The notes under the pieces: model-generated
Databases searched by the model: none
Told to the model about the DNA's origin: nothing
What the model saw: the letters and a program-made list of their open reading frames with translations, nothing else
Position numbers and translations under genes: made by a program
Origin: Criblamydia sequanensis CRIB-18
Lineage (GTDB): Bacteria; Chlamydiota; Chlamydiia; Chlamydiales; Criblamydiaceae
NCBI RefSeq assembly: GCF_000750955.1
Contig: NZ_CCEJ010000001.1
Coordinates: forward strand, 1 to 50,189
Length of the DNA: 50,189 nucleotides
Direction of reading: 5' to 3'
Part shown: piece after piece, positions 7,658 to 16,118 of the stretch
Position numbering within the stretch: the stretch's first letter is position 1
How the letters are laid out: each line of letters starts with the position of its first letter

Positions 7658-10010
7658 TAAGGGCGACCTCTGTTTTATCATTCTCGGATTCTAGAAAAAG
7701 GGATTCTAGAGATTGCTTTTCTTTAATTTGATGAAGAAAAACCTCAAAAAAGTTTCTGAGCGCCTCATTTCCAATTAACTCTTGAACTGAAAGGGCAGTT
7801 TCAATAGATCCTGTTGCCGTATTTGGATTAATAGCTCCTCCAATGACAAAGAAATAAGGACCCTCTGATGCTTGAAAAAAGACTTTTGAAGGGGAGGATT
7901 GAGATTCTTGCAAATCCTTATGTTCCGGAATGCCGGGATTTCTTCTATCTCTTTTAAAGGAGGTTTTGACAATTTTAAATTGACTTTCCAACCGATTGGG
8001 GTTTTCAGAAGAGGGTTCTTCAAAATTTTGAAATTGTCCGGATTTAAACTCTTCTAAAGATTGTTTCATGTAACTTAAGAATCTATAAGGATATAGCGCT
8101 TTAACTTCTTTTGGTAAGCCTTTATATTCATCGCCTAAGCCCGTTACCTCTTTTTGAATTAAAGATAAGACTTTCGCAAAATAACTATCCGCTACTTTAA
8201 ATTCCACCTCAGCTAAACTTTTCCAATTGCCATCTTCTCCCTTATAGGTTTTAGGATCTGTTTCACGGATTTTTTCGTAATGGCTTTTAAGTTTTTTATT
8301 TAAGATAGTTTCTAAAACCCCTTTTTCTTTCGCTTCATTGAAGGTAAGAATTTGAGGGTCATGAGATTTATCCAATAACCGTATTTGAAAGTGCTTTTTC
8401 TTATCTTTTGACTGCAAAGATGCGGTAGCTGAAGTTTCTTTTGTTTTTAGGGCATCGATGGCTTCTTTAAGGGCTTTAGCCTCGATTTGAGGAAACTCAG
8501 AGCTTTCTCCCAACATATTGATATGAAGCGTTAATGGATTGAATTCAAGGCTTGCAAAAGTTTCCTCCACCCACTCAGGATGGTTTTTCAAAATTTCTTT
8601 CTTTGCGTAATAATCCACTCGTGATCGTGTTTCAGAAGATAGCTCATCAAGGGCTGCAACTCTCTCTTCTTGAGAAGTTGGTTTTTTTAAGCCAAGTTCA
8701 GGAAATTCTTTTACAAGAAGAGGCCAATTTTCCGATTGGGACTCCCAATTCCAAGTATCTTTTAGAGTAATTTTTCCCATTAAATTTAGAGTGTCCACTT
8801 CAGCATACTCTACTTTAACTTCCGTTTCGACAAGAGCTGGAGCTTCTTTTGCAACTTCCAAAGGCGTTTTAAACGTGTCTTTCAATAATAAATTTTGGGA
8901 TTTTGGATCTATTTTCTGTATTTGGGATAGATAAATTTCAAAAAGCTCAAATTCTTTTGGAGTATCAAATTTAAGTTCTTTTTTCAAAGTAAAGAGCTCG
9001 CCTTCCGTTCCTTCCGTCGCATACTCTGTAAATGAATTAAAAGGAAGAGAGGAGACAAACACCGATCTTGAAACATTGTTGATATAACGACGGAAAAGAA
9101 GAACTTTTTGCCATAATTTTACGGCTTGGTTTTTGTCTAAACCAAGGCGGCGAAGCTCTTCTTGAAAGTAATCATCGACATTTTTAGCAGGATGAGTCCC
9201 TTGCTTTTGAGCTTCCTTGAAACTTTCAGCTGCGTTTTTTTTAAGTTCTGCGAGGGCTTCCTCTTTGGAAACATGGTAGCCGGCTTTTAAGGCGGCATCA
9301 CTTGCGTTTAGGATGACTGCGCTGATAAGTTTGATAAAGCGGGGTCCAAACCAATCGTCAAAGGTATGATAATTGAAAAGAGCAAGGTCTTGGTATTCTA
9401 AATCTCTATCAGGTTTAACCCAGCTGTATTGAGCTTGCTGATAGCGTAAAAATTGTTTAAAAAAAGCGTAAGGGAATTCTCTTTCCCTATTGTATAACGA
9501 AACTCTAGCCTTAAAAGATTCTTCCGAAAGCGGGTCATCATTTTTTTTAAGGGTACGGTAATTTTGCGCCATATCCTTTGCAAAATAGTTCCAGGTATTC
9601 TCGACACTAATAAAAGGCGCTTCCTTATGGGTATAGAGATTGAAATGTTTTTCTTTGGCAGCTCTTGATTCCAAATCTGCCTTCAAAGGTTCTTTAAAAT
9701 TTTCAAGCAAGACATACGCTAAACCAGTCTTCAAGAAATCATTCGCGATAACCCCATCATTTAAAAAATTAGGGCCGCCATAACCTTGGTACCTTAGAGA
9801 ATCCGTTTTATCAGTAGAAATGAAAAGGGCCATTTCATTTAAGTCTCTATGCTTAACTGTGGTTCCGCTTGTTGTTTTAAACACAGGCTCGTCATAATTT
9901 TGCATGGAATCGATAACGCCTGCTGTTCCAAAGAAGGAAAATGAAATAATGATAACAACTGTCACAACTAAATAAATGTACTGTTGATATTTGCGGAAAT
10001 GATGAAGCAT
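7641..10010 (-). CDS. Membrane-anchored PpiD/SurA N-terminal-like folding factor
   Basis: The 789-aa protein begins with one N-terminal transmembrane anchor (residues about 11-30), followed by a large, helical, charged domain predicted to lie in the periplasm. The layout and the opening residues resemble PpiD, a SurA-type chaperone of outer-membrane protein maturation. I see no parvulin catalytic domain: the usual HILV-type and GxLG motifs are absent. A chaperone without isomerase activity is therefore more likely than an isomerase. The protein is longer than E. coli PpiD (about 620 aa). The ATG has an AAGGGG ribosome binding site 12 bases upstream. It is translationally coupled to the downstream beta-rich gene. 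Confidence 0.7.
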   Translation of the reverse strand: MLHHFRKYQQYIYLVVTVVIIISFSFFGTAGVIDSMQNYDEPVFKTTSGTTVKHRDLNEMALFISTDKTDSLRYQGYGGPNFLNDGVIANDFLKTGLAYVLLENFKEPLKADLESRAAKEKHFNLYTHKEAPFISVENTWNYFAKDMAQNYRTLKKNDDPLSEESFKARVSLYNREREFPYAFFKQFLRYQQAQYSWVKPDRDLEYQDLALFNYHTFDDWFGPRFIKLISAVILNASDAALKAGYHVSKEEALAELKKNAAESFKEAQKQGTHPAKNVDDYFQEELRRLGLDKNQAVKLWQKVLLFRRYINNVSRSVFVSSLPFNSFTEYATEGTEGELFTLKKELKFDTPKEFELFEIYLSQIQKIDPKSQNLLLKDTFKTPLEVAKEAPALVETEVKVEYAEVDTLNLMGKITLKDTWNWESQSENWPLLVKEFPELGLKKPTSQEERVAALDELSSETRSRVDYYAKKEILKNHPEWVEETFASLEFNPLTLHINMLGESSEFPQIEAKALKEAIDALKTKETSATASLQSKDKKKHFQIRLLDKSHDPQILTFNEAKEKGVLETILNKKLKSHYEKIRETDPKTYKGEDGNWKSLAEVEFKVADSYFAKVLSLIQKEVTGLGDEYKGLPKEVKALYPYRFLSYMKQSLEEFKSGQFQNFEEPSSENPNRLESQFKIVKTSFKRDRRNPGIPEHKDLQESQSSPSKVFFQASEGPYFFVIGGAINPNTATGSIETALSVQELIGNEALRNFFEVFLHQIKEKQSLESLFLESENDKTEVALNAYKG

Positions 10011-10258
10011 TGGAACAAAAACCCCTTCTACAGAACTTTGATGATTTTGACCTAAAAAACCTTAAACAACATTAAAAAATCTTCTTTTAAACTGCCCGTA
10101 AATGACTAAAAGGCATCGAGAATAAGATTCAGGAAATTCTCGTTAAAATTAATTTTTAATTTATTTAGGTTTAAAAAACCTTTTAAAGAAAATGCTAGCA
10201 GAAGAAATTTAAAGATGGAAGGGTTTTATCTAACCTTCATTCTCATAAAGAACAAAAA

Positions 10259-11365
10259 CTATGTAGCCGACCAGTAAGGATGGTTTAAATCTTTAATATA
10301 GGATTGTGTTTTTGGATCGTAGATCATATTAGGCTCAATATTTTCCCCGTATCTTTTTTTTAGGAATTCTTCAGTTTTATTGGGGAGCATGACACTTATG
10401 CCGTCAAAGGTACCTCTTCTTAGGGGAAAGACTAAATCAAAGCTGATCGGTTCTTTATAAATCCGTTCTTTCTCTTTCCATTCCTTAGTAAGAAAAATAT
10501 TATCTTCATTGGAGAGAATATATTTTAAAGTTCGATTTTCGTAGTCGATGATATATGTATAAATATCAATAAGGGAAGCTGATTCTTTCACATAAACTTT
10601 TAGATAGGAATCTTGCTTGCCCCTTGAAGACCAGTCATCGACAAGATAAAGATTGGGGTCGAGATTTGCTTTTAAAACCCGTTTAACATTTTCAAAGTCA
10701 GGGTTTAAAATGGCGATATCCACATCATTATCCCAAGGAATAACCCCTCCATAGCGATAAGCCCCTAAACAAGTGCCGCAATCAACAAAATAGAAAATAT
10801 TCTCTTTTTCCAGGATGGCAACAATTTCTTTTAAAGCTTCCTTTTCTTTTTTTAAGTGATTTTCATCGCCGGGTCTTCTTTCGCAATAATCCTTGGTTAA
10901 AACAAGCGTTTCATCCTTAAATTCAGGCATTCCGATTTCACGATAATAAGCCTCATTTGAATGAAGATCTCTACATTCAAGACATCTTTTTATTTCTTGA
11001 AATTGACTTCTTTGATCCTGAAATAAGAACGAAAGGGCATTTAAAAAAACACCTTCATAAAAGGTTTTAGGCAAAAGAAATAAAAAAGCCGTTAACTTCA
11101 GCTCAAACCCGTCCTCATAATTGAATCTTTCTTTAAAGGTATAGCGTTCTTTTACATCTTCAGGTGTTTTTAAACCTTTTTTTCCATCAATAATATAATG
11201 ATAAGGGCTTAAGAGATGCGCCCCCATTTGATGGAAGGCATTTCCGTCTTCTATGTAGATGCTAAGAAAGGGGTTTTCAACTGTTTTCAAATAAAAATGC
11301 ACGAAAGGAAGGCCGAAAACTAAAAAAAAGGATGCGACAAGAGTGATTGCTTTATCAACGGTCAT
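10259..11365 (-). CDS. LicD/fukutin-like nucleotidyltransferase-fold protein, membrane-anchored
   Basis: The signature of LicD/fukutin-type phosphotransferases lies at residues about 195-219: DCGTCLGAYRYGG then VIPWDNDVDIAI, with the metal-binding Asp pair. Family members transfer phosphocholine or related phospho-groups to surface glycans. The N-terminus carries a hydrophobic segment (residues 8-25) typical of a signal anchor, and residues 92-118 are also hydrophobic. Between anchor and catalytic core lies an unfamiliar region of about 160 aa with a CxxC pair (residues 128-131). The 368-aa length exceeds minimal LicD proteins. The gene stands alone and is divergent from the next gene. The acceptor is unknown. 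Confidence 0.8.
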   Translation of the reverse strand: MTVDKAITLVASFFLVFGLPFVHFYLKTVENPFLSIYIEDGNAFHQMGAHLLSPYHYIIDGKKGLKTPEDVKERYTFKERFNYEDGFELKLTAFLFLLPKTFYEGVFLNALSFLFQDQRSQFQEIKRCLECRDLHSNEAYYREIGMPEFKDETLVLTKDYCERRPGDENHLKKEKEALKEIVAILEKENIFYFVDCGTCLGAYRYGGVIPWDNDVDIAILNPDFENVKRVLKANLDPNLYLVDDWSSRGKQDSYLKVYVKESASLIDIYTYIIDYENRTLKYILSNEDNIFLTKEWKEKERIYKEPISFDLVFPLRRGTFDGISVMLPNKTEEFLKKRYGENIEPNMIYDPKTQSYIKDLNHPYWSAT

Positions 11366-11556
11366 AGGTCTACAATGCTTTCCATTTTAAGGTTCTTTTC
11401 AATCAAGAGTTTCAAAAAAAATCTAAGAACTCAAACAGCCAATAGTTATCTTGCATGCCACATTCTTGATCTTTTGCAAAGTTATTTCGTAAAACATTCT
11501 TTTAAAATATTCCATATTCGTTATGATCCATTTTTTTACCTATAAAGGAAAAGTAT

Positions 11557-12171
11557 ATGAGATCGACTTTTAATTTATTTGCTTTGGGATGTGGAGTATT
11601 TTTCTTTAGCGCCGGTGTTTTAAACGCCAAAAATTCGGATTCTTTCGGCGATGAAACTTCGTTTCTTGCCTATAATGAAAAAGGCATTGCCAAGTCAGAA
11701 GAGCCGAGAAAAAAAGCCAAAATGATACGGCCCTATTGGATAGAAACAAGCCAAGAGCAAATCGATGGCATCCGATTTATTGTCCTTACTCTTGGCAAGG
11801 AGCCTTTGCTAAAATTAAAAAAATTAGAAAATGATTTAAACAGGGCTGCCGATAAATTTGAAAGAGTCCACCCGTTAAATGTTTGGAGAATTATTTTTTC
11901 AAACAATGAAACGATTAGCGCCCTTCACAATATAAAGAACCGAAAGTTAATCTGGAAAAAATTCATGAAGGGGATGGGCGAGAGCTTTGATGAAGCCCGC
12001 GATTTTAATGACCTTAAAGATGAGTATATTCACGATTTTGCAAACAGATTGTCGCTCCCGGAGCCTGAAATTAAAAAGTTATTGCTCTCTGAAAATTGGA
12101 ATGGCTTCGTGGAATACCTTTTGGCAAGCTTTAAAGCGCCTCAAGAAACTTCCGGCAAATACAATCAATAA
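11557..12171 (+). CDS. Exported protein of unknown function, 204 aa
   Basis: I do not recognise this protein. It has a clear signal peptide (residues 1-24, ending near VLNA/K). The mature part is charged and mainly helical, with several Trp/Lys-rich patches. The ATG has an AAAGGAAAAG ribosome binding site 5 bases upstream. No cysteines remain in the mature part, so it is not a lipoprotein. It is followed after 115 bases by another exported protein in the same orientation. Confidence 0.75.
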   Translation: MRSTFNLFALGCGVFFFSAGVLNAKNSDSFGDETSFLAYNEKGIAKSEEPRKKAKMIRPYWIETSQEQIDGIRFIVLTLGKEPLLKLKKLENDLNRAADKFERVHPLNVWRIIFSNNETISALHNIKNRKLIWKKFMKGMGESFDEARDFNDLKDEYIHDFANRLSLPEPEIKKLLLSENWNGFVEYLLASFKAPQETSGKYNQ

Positions 12172-12286
12172 AAGAGAATGAATTCTTAAAAAGTGCTTTT
12201 TTGCAGTTGTCTTTTTTCTATCCTGCAAAGATAAAATTAGCTAGAGTATGAGCTTTATCAAAATTTGAGAAAAATAGTCCCTTTTC

Positions 12287-13093
12287 ATGAGTTTAAAATT
12301 TTCTAAAGGCTTTTTTCTTTTTTTTACTCTCGTGTTTTTCTTTGGTTTTATAAGTGATGCCTATTCATTCTCGTTCTCTCTAAGAGAAGGGCATTCGGTA
12401 ACCTTATCATGTCAAGCTTATTGGATGAGACGGACAAGAGAAGGAGGCAGCGAGCAGTCCGGTGTATTGAAGGGATTTTGGACAGAATATGAAAGATTTG
12501 CAAGGGAGCGCCTTTACTGGTCTGTTCATTTTTATAACGCCAAAGGAATCCTGGATGGCCATACAGGTTCTGATGCAAGGTTAAAGTCCAATAAAAAGGA
12601 AAGTGAAGTGGAAGGCAGGATTGGCTACTGCTTTACTTTGAAGAGATACCCAAATTTTTGTATTGCGCCTTTTATCGGGTTTGGAGCTTTTACAGGAAAC
12701 AATCAATTCATAGAGCCCTCTCCTCTTGAATTTACGATGGAGACGCACTTTTTATTTACAGGCCTTGGCTTTAAAAGCCAATACTCTTTCACTCCTTATA
12801 TTTCTCTTGGCCTTCAGATAGAGGTTAAAATCCCTTATGATGTCCATTGTAAAATCAAAAATTTTGATGAACTTGAAAATGTCACTCAATTTATCAAAGA
12901 AAAAGCCGGGGTAGAAGTAGAGCTTCCTTTCCAGGTTAAATTGCCAAAAAGAAGCTGCTTTCAGATTGGAGCTGCGGTTGTCCCATTTTATAGGTATAGG
13001 AAATATGGGGCGCAATCAAACTATCCCTTTGACTATCCTAAAACTAGTTTTCAGATAGCCGGAGCCCGAATGGAGCTTAAAGCCTTTTTTTAA
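12287..13093 (+). CDS. Probable outer-membrane beta-barrel protein, 268 aa
   Basis: A strong signal peptide (residues 1-27, cleavage near DAYS/F) precedes a protein rich in alternating aromatic/polar stretches and glycine turns. The C-terminus ends in phenylalanine (MELKAFF), the usual terminal residue for BAM-assembled barrels. Segments such as FCIAPFIGFGAFTG, YISLGLQIEVKI and FQIGAAVVPFYRY look like transmembrane strands. It may be a small porin or an OMP_b-brl-like protein; the ligand is unknown. It lies in a run of several exported proteins between 10 and 16 kb. Confidence 0.65.
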   Translation: MSLKFSKGFFLFFTLVFFFGFISDAYSFSFSLREGHSVTLSCQAYWMRRTREGGSEQSGVLKGFWTEYERFARERLYWSVHFYNAKGILDGHTGSDARLKSNKKESEVEGRIGYCFTLKRYPNFCIAPFIGFGAFTGNNQFIEPSPLEFTMETHFLFTGLGFKSQYSFTPYISLGLQIEVKIPYDVHCKIKNFDELENVTQFIKEKAGVEVELPFQVKLPKRSCFQIGAAVVPFYRYRKYGAQSNYPFDYPKTSFQIAGARMELKAFF

Positions 13094-13133
13094 AAAAAAT
13101 TAAGGATTATTCTGAGCTTTCTTTCTTGTTTTT

Positions 13134-13931
13134 TTAAGAAGAGGATACTTTTATTTCATATTGGGGCGTCTGCCCTAATTTTTTCATATGGACCCTGAGA
13201 GAGGATTGAGAGAGGATAACTTCCCAATCAGCAGGCTCTGATTTTTTGACTTGTTCGTTAAAAATTTTAATGAACTCTTGAGTGTAGATGCCGCCGCCGA
13301 TAGCCGTGCCCCAAGCATAGTCTCCAGGAATAGAACTTGAAATAACAATAGAGCCCTTGGTTTCCAAAAATAGCTTTCTATAATTTTGCTCGATCCAGCT
13401 CTGTTTTCCACCCTTATAATGAATCTGCTTTTCCATAGGCAGCGGGGCTAACTTATCCGGAATGATATTATTGCAGCAGTCCGCCATAGAAAACATCAAT
13501 TGCGCTTTCTTTCTTTTTAAGATATCAATGATTTCTTGATAATCAAGCCCTCTTTGCAAAGGGGTTAAAAAAAGATAAGGCCACTGATTAGCTCCTTTTG
13601 AAGGTGTTCTATAACCATGGCCCGAGAAAAAGAAAAAAACGATGTCGTCTGAATTTGATGAGATCTTTTCAATTTGATCTGAAATGTTTTCTGTAATATT
13701 AGGGGCTAAAAAATAGTGCTGGTCAATTTTAAGATGGGTTTTATCGCCAATCTCTTTTAAAAAGGATTGAATTTGGCTAAAGTCTTTTTGGACAGAGTCA
13801 CTGATGTGAATGGCTTTGGTATCGCAAACCAAAATCGCATGGATGACTCTCGCATGAAGTTTTGGACTTTGATAAAAAAGAAAAACAAAAAGACTTAGGG
13901 CTAAGGCCAGTTTTTTTTTTGAGTACAGCAC
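13134..13931 (-). CDS. Exported caspase-like (C14/metacaspase-type) protein 1
   Basis: This 265-aa protein has an N-terminal signal peptide (residues 1-27) followed by a caspase fold. The His motif is FFFSGHGYR (His105), after a hydrophobic strand. The Cys motif is SMADCCNN (probably Cys153), also at a strand end. This is the His-Cys dyad arrangement of clan CD peptidases. It shares with the paralogue at 14.5-15.3 kb the segment NNxIPDxxAP after the cysteine and a C-terminal DWxxIL...PQYEI, so they form one subfamily. The likely location is the periplasm or outside the cell. It lies 16 bases after a lipoprotein gene on the same strand, so cotranscription is likely. Protease specificity is unknown. 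Confidence 0.82.
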   Translation of the reverse strand: MLYSKKKLALALSLFVFLFYQSPKLHARVIHAILVCDTKAIHISDSVQKDFSQIQSFLKEIGDKTHLKIDQHYFLAPNITENISDQIEKISSNSDDIVFFFFSGHGYRTPSKGANQWPYLFLTPLQRGLDYQEIIDILKRKKAQLMFSMADCCNNIIPDKLAPLPMEKQIHYKGGKQSWIEQNYRKLFLETKGSIVISSSIPGDYAWGTAIGGGIYTQEFIKIFNEQVKKSEPADWEVILSQSSLRVHMKKLGQTPQYEIKVSSS

Positions 13932-13947
13932 TATTAATCCTTAAAGC

Positions 13948-14424
13948 TTAATTCTTATTTGAGAGTGCTTTAAAATCTTCATTCACAGGATCAATATCCA
14001 AAATGAAATTTTTTCTTGGTGTTGTAATTTTGATCTGCTTGCAATAGGAGCTATAGAGAACAACGACATCCTCTTTTCCTTTAAATCTCCACCCTTCAGT
14101 CGGCAAAAATAAGCAGGATTTGGTCCGATCAAATATATAGCTGTCATCTTCTAGGAGAACTTCTTTCAAACGATTGGAAACATCATTTGATAAGGCGGCT
14201 TCTTCAACTGTGCTAAAGCCATTTTTTCCGTCCGGTTTTATTTGCAAAGTCAAAATATTGCTCGAGGATTGCAAATAGAAAACCGTATCCTTGCCGATTC
14301 TATCTTCTAGCTTGGCAACTTTTCTCGGAGTGAAAGAAGAGTCCTCTCTTGAGCAGCTCGTGATAAAAAAACAAGCGGCAAGAACAAGAGCTGCAAGGCT
14401 TATTTTAAATAGCGGTGTTGTCAT
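13948..14424 (-). CDS. Small lipoprotein between two caspase-like genes
   Basis: This 158-aa protein has a signal peptide ending in the lipobox ITSC (Cys24), so it is predicted to be a lipid-anchored envelope protein. The mature part is about 134 aa and beta-rich, with two further cysteines (in TKSCLF and SSYCKQ) that could pair. I do not recognise a domain. It sits between two exported caspase-like genes on the same strand, 16 bases before the downstream one and about 95 bases after the upstream one. An inhibitor, substrate or anchor for them is possible but only inferred. Confidence 0.75.
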   Translation of the reverse strand: MTTPLFKISLAALVLAACFFITSCSREDSSFTPRKVAKLEDRIGKDTVFYLQSSSNILTLQIKPDGKNGFSTVEEAALSNDVSNRLKEVLLEDDSYIFDRTKSCLFLPTEGWRFKGKEDVVVLYSSYCKQIKITTPRKNFILDIDPVNEDFKALSNKN

Positions 14425-14518
14425 ATTAATTTACCTATGGTTATTAAAGTGATTAGATCAAAACCTTCATATAATGGTCTTATAAATAACAAGCAAGTTG
14501 AAGAGTTAAAATATAATT

Positions 14519-15280
14519 TTAATTCAGGGGTATGATTTCGTATTGAGGCTTTTGCATATCCTCAAGTTCAGCTTTTGTTTTTGCTAAAATCAAATACCAG
14601 TCAGGCTCTTGATTAGAAGATAAAGCAAGGTCAATATTTTTAAGCAGCGTGCTCGAGAAAAATCCCCCTACATAATCGTTACAGTAAGAAAAATAGGTAG
14701 GGCTTGAGCCGGAAGCCATAATAAAAAGAGATTGATTTAAGAATAGTTTTTTTAGATTTTCTTTTTCATGTTTTGTAGAGGATAGAGCTTTTGTTTTGAG
14801 AAGGATAGGCGCCCACTCATCAGGTATGACGTTATTGCAAGCGTCGGCAATCGAAAGAAGAAAAAATGGTTTTTTATTGAGGAAAACTTCTGTTAGGGCA
14901 TGATGGCTGATCCCTCTCCATTCATTCTTAAGGGCGATATTTGGCCAAGGAGTTTCAGTCGAATCAGATCTATAGCCATGGCCGGAATAGTAAATGAAAA
15001 CGAGGTCGTCTTCATTAACTTCAACTTTTGATAAAATTTCAATGAGCGTGTCAGACTGGAAAGCGTCATCTTTAATAATCGTTTTTTTAAGTGTAATCTC
15101 TAGCTTTTTGGCAAGAGCATCTACTTTTTTCTCCATTCGTTTAAGATCCAATTGGACAGAATTGCCGATGGAGTCATCTAAAGTATCGCCTATCAAGACT
15201 GCAATAAATTCCTGTGATTGAAGAGGGTGAAAAAAGAAATTAAGAAAAGTTAGAAGATATAGTAAATAGTAGTTTTTCAT
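14519..15280 (-). CDS. Exported caspase-like (C14/metacaspase-type) protein 2
   Basis: This 253-aa paralogue of the 13.1-13.9 kb protein has a signal peptide (residues 1-22, ending LQSQ). The catalytic histidine motif is IYYSGHGYRSD (His101) and the cysteine motif is SIADACNN (Cys148), both after hydrophobic strands as in caspases and metacaspases. Conserved with its paralogue are the PWPN region, NNVIPDEWAP, EPDWYLIL and PQYEI near the C-terminus. Both copies retain the dyad, so neither looks like a dead copy. Its promoter should lie in 15281-15370, next to a repeat fragment. The substrate is unknown. Confidence 0.82.
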   Translation of the reverse strand: MKNYYLLYLLTFLNFFFHPLQSQEFIAVLIGDTLDDSIGNSVQLDLKRMEKKVDALAKKLEITLKKTIIKDDAFQSDTLIEILSKVEVNEDDLVFIYYSGHGYRSDSTETPWPNIALKNEWRGISHHALTEVFLNKKPFFLLSIADACNNVIPDEWAPILLKTKALSSTKHEKENLKKLFLNQSLFIMASGSSPTYFSYCNDYVGGFFSSTLLKNIDLALSSNQEPDWYLILAKTKAELEDMQKPQYEIIPLN

Positions 15281-15370
15281 AATCTATGTCTTTTATTTAT
15301 AATTTTTAATATTTTATAATTTAGTTGCTTAATTTACAGTAAATAAATTTGTGCGGGTTAGTTTAATTTT

Positions 15371-15465
15371 AGACTTCTTTCGAAATTTCATTCGATTATT
15401 TAAAAGACTCTTCTTAACATTTTTTTTACTAAATTTTTCAATCATATGCAGTTATATGCTTTCAT
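15371..15465. repeat. Family 1 MITE-like repeat, degenerate partial copy
   Basis: The terminal AGACTTCTTTCGAAA (15371-15385) and the next 20 bases match the end of the complete element at 41.6 kb read in reverse complement. The later AAATTTTTC...TATGCTTTCA segment (about 15431-15463) also matches, with an internal deletion. The match runs across the stop codon of the NADAR gene (15452-15454), so the element may supply that stop. The other end is not visible. Confidence 0.65.
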
Positions 15466-16048
15466 TTCGGATGTCTTTTCGTATTTTCATTAACAGACGT
15501 CCTAGCTGATTTTTGCCTTTTCCATCGAATCCCCGACCCCAGTAACTATCAATTTTAGAGTCTTCTACAAGTCTTGCATCTTCTGTCTCGAGTAATTTAT
15601 TTTGAAGATCTTTATGTCTTGTAAATTTATCTTTTAAAACTGCGAGCATGATTTTATCTTTTAAACTGCTACCTGTCTCATCGGCTTTATGCCAACTTGG
15701 AATCACAAAACTTCGATACTTTTCAGCAAGTTCGGCAGCAAGCCTTGGAGTTGGGGCGCTAACTACATGATAATAAGCTCGATTTACTTTTGGAATAAGA
15801 GACGGGTCGCTAGGGGTGTAATTAAATTTTTGAGCTTGATAGGCGTGTTCTGCGGTCTTATAAAAAGTTCCTTTATACCAAGCATCCCTTGGATAAAAAT
15901 TGCTGAACTCAAAATTTTCAGGATGAGACTTTCTATCGTAAAAGTAAACTCGAGTATGGCCTTTTGAAAATTGAGGAGGATTCACTTTTGAATGAGAGGA
16001 AAGAAAAATATTTAGAAAAGTGAAGTATAAAATAATTTTATAAAGCAT
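15452..16048 (-). CDS. NADAR-family (YbiA-like) protein with signal peptide
   Basis: The NADAR fold is clear: FSNFYPRDAWYKGTFYKTAEHAYQAQ at residues 48-73 in two parts, and DSYWGRGFDGKGKNQLGRLL near the C-terminus. Known members hydrolyse N-glycosidic bonds of riboflavin intermediates or remove ADP-ribose from guanine. Unusually, the first 20 residues are hydrophobic (KIILYFTFLNIFLSS), a probable signal peptide, whereas family members are normally cytosolic. The length, 198 aa, equals a NADAR domain plus signal. The C-terminus may be modified by an overlapping repeat fragment. It could act outside the bacterium, for example in the host vacuole; this is inference. Confidence 0.85.
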   Translation of the reverse strand: MLYKIILYFTFLNIFLSSHSKVNPPQFSKGHTRVYFYDRKSHPENFEFSNFYPRDAWYKGTFYKTAEHAYQAQKFNYTPSDPSLIPKVNRAYYHVVSAPTPRLAAELAEKYRSFVIPSWHKADETGSSLKDKIMLAVLKDKFTRHKDLQNKLLETEDARLVEDSKIDSYWGRGFDGKGKNQLGRLLMKIRKDIRNESI

Positions 16049-16118
16049 GAATTCCCTATACTCAGAATTTGAATCAATTTAAGCAACCGAATGTGAATTT
16101 TGTATAAGGAATTTGTAA

